Assembly: GCF_042646605.1 (NCBI RefSeq)
Contig: NZ_JBHRUG010000027.1
Coordinates: forward strand, 62,001 to 126,000
Source of the DNA: Litchfieldella rifensis
GTDB taxonomy: Bacteria > Pseudomonadota > Gammaproteobacteria > Pseudomonadales > Halomonadaceae
Direction of reading: 5' to 3'
DNA: 64,000 bases
The notes beneath the pieces are model-generated. The model ran no database searches, was not told where the DNA came from, and saw only the letters and a program-made list of their open reading frames with translations. Below, piece after piece: positions 62,229 through 64,000 of the stretch (the stretch's first letter is position 1; each line of letters starts with the position of its first letter). The position numbers were made by a program, and so were the translations under genes.

Positions 62229-62753
62229 ATGGAAAGCAAAGGCTATCGTATCGAGCCGGCGCAGGTGGCACACCTGCCGACATTGCAGGCCATCGAACGT
62301 GCAGCGGCAGAGCTGTTCCCGGCTTGGGTGATTCCCCAGGCACTGCGCGAGAGTGTATTGCCCATGAAGATGCTTGCCGCTGCCCAGCGCGAGGGGCGGC
62401 TATGGGTGGCACTGGCGCCGGATAGGGCGCCGGTCGGATTCGTCATCGCCCGCGAGTGGGGCGACGTCGCCTTTCTGAGTGAACTCGACGTACATCCCGA
62501 CCACCAATGCCGGGGGCTGGGACGGGCGCTGGTGAAACGAGCGGCGGAATGGGCCGCCGCCAGGGGCTTTCCGGCACTCACACTGACCACCTTCGCCAAT
62601 CTGCCGTGGAATGCCCCTTTCTATGAACGGTTGGGATTCCAGCGGCTGACACGAAGCGAACTCAGCGTGGACCTGGCACGCTTGCTGCGAGAGGAAGCAC
62701 GCCGCGGCCTACGCGAGCGTGTCGCCATGCGTCTGACGCTTACCGCCGATTGA
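62229..62753 (+). CDS. GNAT family N-acetyltransferase
   Basis: A 174-residue GNAT. The acetyl-CoA loop is ELDVHPDHQCRGLGRALVKR (QxxGxG), with TTFANLPWNAPFYERLGFQR as the usual C-terminal strand and helix. The substrate is unknown. No strong ribosome site is seen before the ATG. It overlaps the end of the small minus-strand gene by 14 bp. Confidence 0.88.
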   Translation: MESKGYRIEPAQVAHLPTLQAIERAAAELFPAWVIPQALRESVLPMKMLAAAQREGRLWVALAPDRAPVGFVIAREWGDVAFLSELDVHPDHQCRGLGRALVKRAAEWAAARGFPALTLTTFANLPWNAPFYERLGFQRLTRSELSVDLARLLREEARRGLRERVAMRLTLTAD

Positions 62754-62901
62754 GGCGATCCCGATGGGCGGTGCGTTCCTGCTCGTCGATGCGCACTTGC
62801 TGGCGGATCGGGCGCCGCTTGCCTTCAGCGCCGGCATGGATGGCGATGACCAGGATAGCTGCAGCGGCCAGGCCAACGGTGAGAGTCTCGATGGTTCCCA
62901 T
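62740..62901 (-). CDS. Small single-TM protein, paralogue 2
   Basis: A 53-residue protein with a membrane helix (ETLTVGLAAAAILVIAIHAG) and a charged tail (IDEQERTAHRDRLNRR). It is similar to the 50-residue protein at 50110-50262 in helix position, the DEQE motif and the Arg-rich end, and its leader with GTCAGCAGGAGAAGCCC also matches. ATG 62901. Convergent with GNAT. Confidence 0.72.
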   Translation of the reverse strand: MGTIETLTVGLAAAAILVIAIHAGAEGKRRPIRQQVRIDEQERTAHRDRLNRR

Positions 62902-63121
62902 TGGGCTTCTCCTGCTGACGTGTGGGGTTGCGACACCCGGGACAGCTTGACACCCCGCACATGCGTCGATGCGTCCTGCCTTGGACTGCATCGAGGCGAT
63001 CAGGCGCCCCGCTGTCATGTCTTAAGCGTAGAACATCTCCGCTTTCCGGTGTCCTGCCATTCGCTAGGGGATGCTGGCAAGGCAGTGTGATGACATGGAA
63101 ACGATGAAGAGGAGGGCTCCG

Positions 63122-64000
63122 ATGAAGGTCGTAACGCTACGCAGTCCCGGTGGATTGGATCGTCTCGAGATCGCCGACCGGCCAGAACCCGGTGAACCGG
63201 GAGCAGGCGAGATTCGTGTGCGCGTCCATGCCAGCTCGCTCAACTTCCACGATTACGGCGTCGTCTCGGGAAGCAAGCCGACCGGAGACGGCCGCATCCC
63301 GATGTCCGACGGGGCCGGCGTGGTCGAGGCCGTGGGCCCGGGTGTCGAGGAGTTCGCGGTGGGCGATGCGGTCGTTTCCACCTTCTTCCCGACCTGGCTG
63401 GACGGCCCGGCGCGGATAGGCGACTTCATCACCGTGCCCGGCGATGGCGTCGATGGCTATGCCTGCGAGCAGGTGGTACGCCCAGCGACCTGGTTCACGC
63501 ATGCGCCGAAAGGATACCGTCATGTCGAGGCGGCGACATTGACCACGGCGGGGCTCACTGCCTGGCGCGCCTTGGTGGTCGATGGTGGTCTCAAGGCCGG
63601 CGACACGGTGCTGACGTTGGGTACCGGCGGTGTGTCGATCTTCGCCCTGCAGTTCGCCAAGCTGATGGGCGCGCGGGTATTGGCCACGTCCTCGTCCGAC
63701 GACAAGATCGAACGACTCGAGAAGCTAGGTGCCGATCATACACTCAACTACAAGCGCGAGCCGGAGTGGGGAACGCGCGTGCAGGAGCTCACCGGCGGGC
63801 GCGGCGTCGATCATGTCGTCGAGGTCGGTGGTTCTGGCACGTTGCCGCAGTCCATCAAGGCCGTGCGCATCGGCGGGCATATCTCGCTGATCGGTGTGCT
63901 GAGCGGTCGCGCCGGCGAGGTACCCACCGCCAAGCTGATGACCAAGCAGGTTCGTCTCCAGGGGCTGATCGTGGGCAGCCGCCAGCACCAGGTCGAGATG
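63122..64000 (+). CDS. Zinc-type medium-chain alcohol dehydrogenase/quinone oxidoreductase, 3' end cut
   Basis: The first 293 residues are visible. LRSPGGLDRLEIADRPEP at the start is followed by HASSLNFHDYGVVSG, PMSDGAGVVEAVGPGV, the nucleotide-binding LTLGTGGVSIFALQFAK and GADHTLNYKREPEWG. The catalytic zinc Cys of ordinary ADHs is missing at the HASSLNFHD position (Ser-Leu-Asn), so a zinc-free quinone oxidoreductase-like subgroup is more likely than a true alcohol dehydrogenase. GGAGGGC precedes the ATG. The gene continues past the window. Confidence 0.87.
   Translation, partial: MKVVTLRSPGGLDRLEIADRPEPGEPGAGEIRVRVHASSLNFHDYGVVSGSKPTGDGRIPMSDGAGVVEAVGPGVEEFAVGDAVVSTFFPTWLDGPARIGDFITVPGDGVDGYACEQVVRPATWFTHAPKGYRHVEAATLTTAGLTAWRALVVDGGLKAGDTVLTLGTGGVSIFALQFAKLMGARVLATSSSDDKIERLEKLGADHTLNYKREPEWGTRVQELTGGRGVDHVVEVGGSGTLPQSIKAVRIGGHISLIGVLSGRAGEVPTAKLMTKQVRLQGLIVGSRQHQVEM

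Overview
The window is a GC-rich (roughly 60-65 percent), densely coded bacterial chromosome segment. Gene content suggests a gammaproteobacterium, most likely a halophile-type relative of Halomonas (Halomonadaceae). The pointers are a DbpA helicase, a YeeN-type TACO1 protein, a bacterial RIO kinase, an Lhr helicase, an Ada protein, a DUF6064 protein and a large AsmA protein. This placement is inference from gene families; no rRNA, tRNA or other phylogenetic marker is present. I found no CRISPR array, prophage or complete insertion sequence.

Layout. 1-5 kb: a methyltransferase and a divergent TetR regulator with a 19-bp operator-like palindrome, then an AsmA protein and an SRPBCC protein. 4.9-9.9 kb: a fused flavodoxin-type quinone reductase/UbiA prenyltransferase, a zinc-ribbon protein, a diguanylate cyclase and a plant-type glutamate-cysteine ligase. 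10-13.7 kb: an M48 metallopeptidase, a flavin disulfide reductase, a tautomerase and a MazG-like hydrolase whose C-terminus is joined to a broken copy of the M48 gene. 13.7-21.3 kb: a secreted DUF5602-like protein, a class V aminotransferase, a hydrolase, an SPW-repeat membrane protein, YeeN, DbpA and a RIO kinase. 21.3-26.7 kb: FtsH on the minus strand and, divergently, an exported protein-L-isoaspartate methyltransferase with a 14-TM spermidine-synthase-like protein.

26.8-33.3 kb is the most unusual part. A 1435-residue TIR-STAND NTPase-WD40 protein with one internal membrane segment is followed by a minus-strand pair (a secreted beta-rich protein and a glycine-zipper lipoprotein) and by a divergent two-TM DUF4231 protein. 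TIR, STAND and DUF4231/SLATT-like modules are typical of conflict and immune systems, so this is my candidate for an undescribed system.

33.4-41.2 kb: a DUF72 protein and a five-gene peptide/nickel-type ABC importer operon with overlapping start and stop codons. Its binding protein is oversized and one permease carries a large non-membrane insertion. 41.2-48.7 kb: a MITE-like repeat, a 59-residue membrane protein, a PRPP synthetase paralogue, a COG2187-type phosphotransferase, a DUF255 thioredoxin-like protein, a Tat-exported aldo/keto reductase coupled to a DUF6064 protein, and an SDR. 48.9-54.4 kb: Ada, small proteins, an Lrp/AsnC regulator divergent from an MFS exporter with a long shared dyad, a rhomboid protease and a cytochrome P460. 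54.5-64 kb: Lhr, a His-rich exported protein, an EF-G paralogue, a GNAT and a medium-chain dehydrogenase cut by the window end.

Two MITE-like repeat families lie between genes (two copies of one, one of the other). Two small single-TM proteins at 50.1 and 62.7 kb are paralogues that share their leader as well as their coding sequence. Most minus-strand and out-of-frame ORFs longer than 300 codons are shadows of GC-rich genes and were left out.
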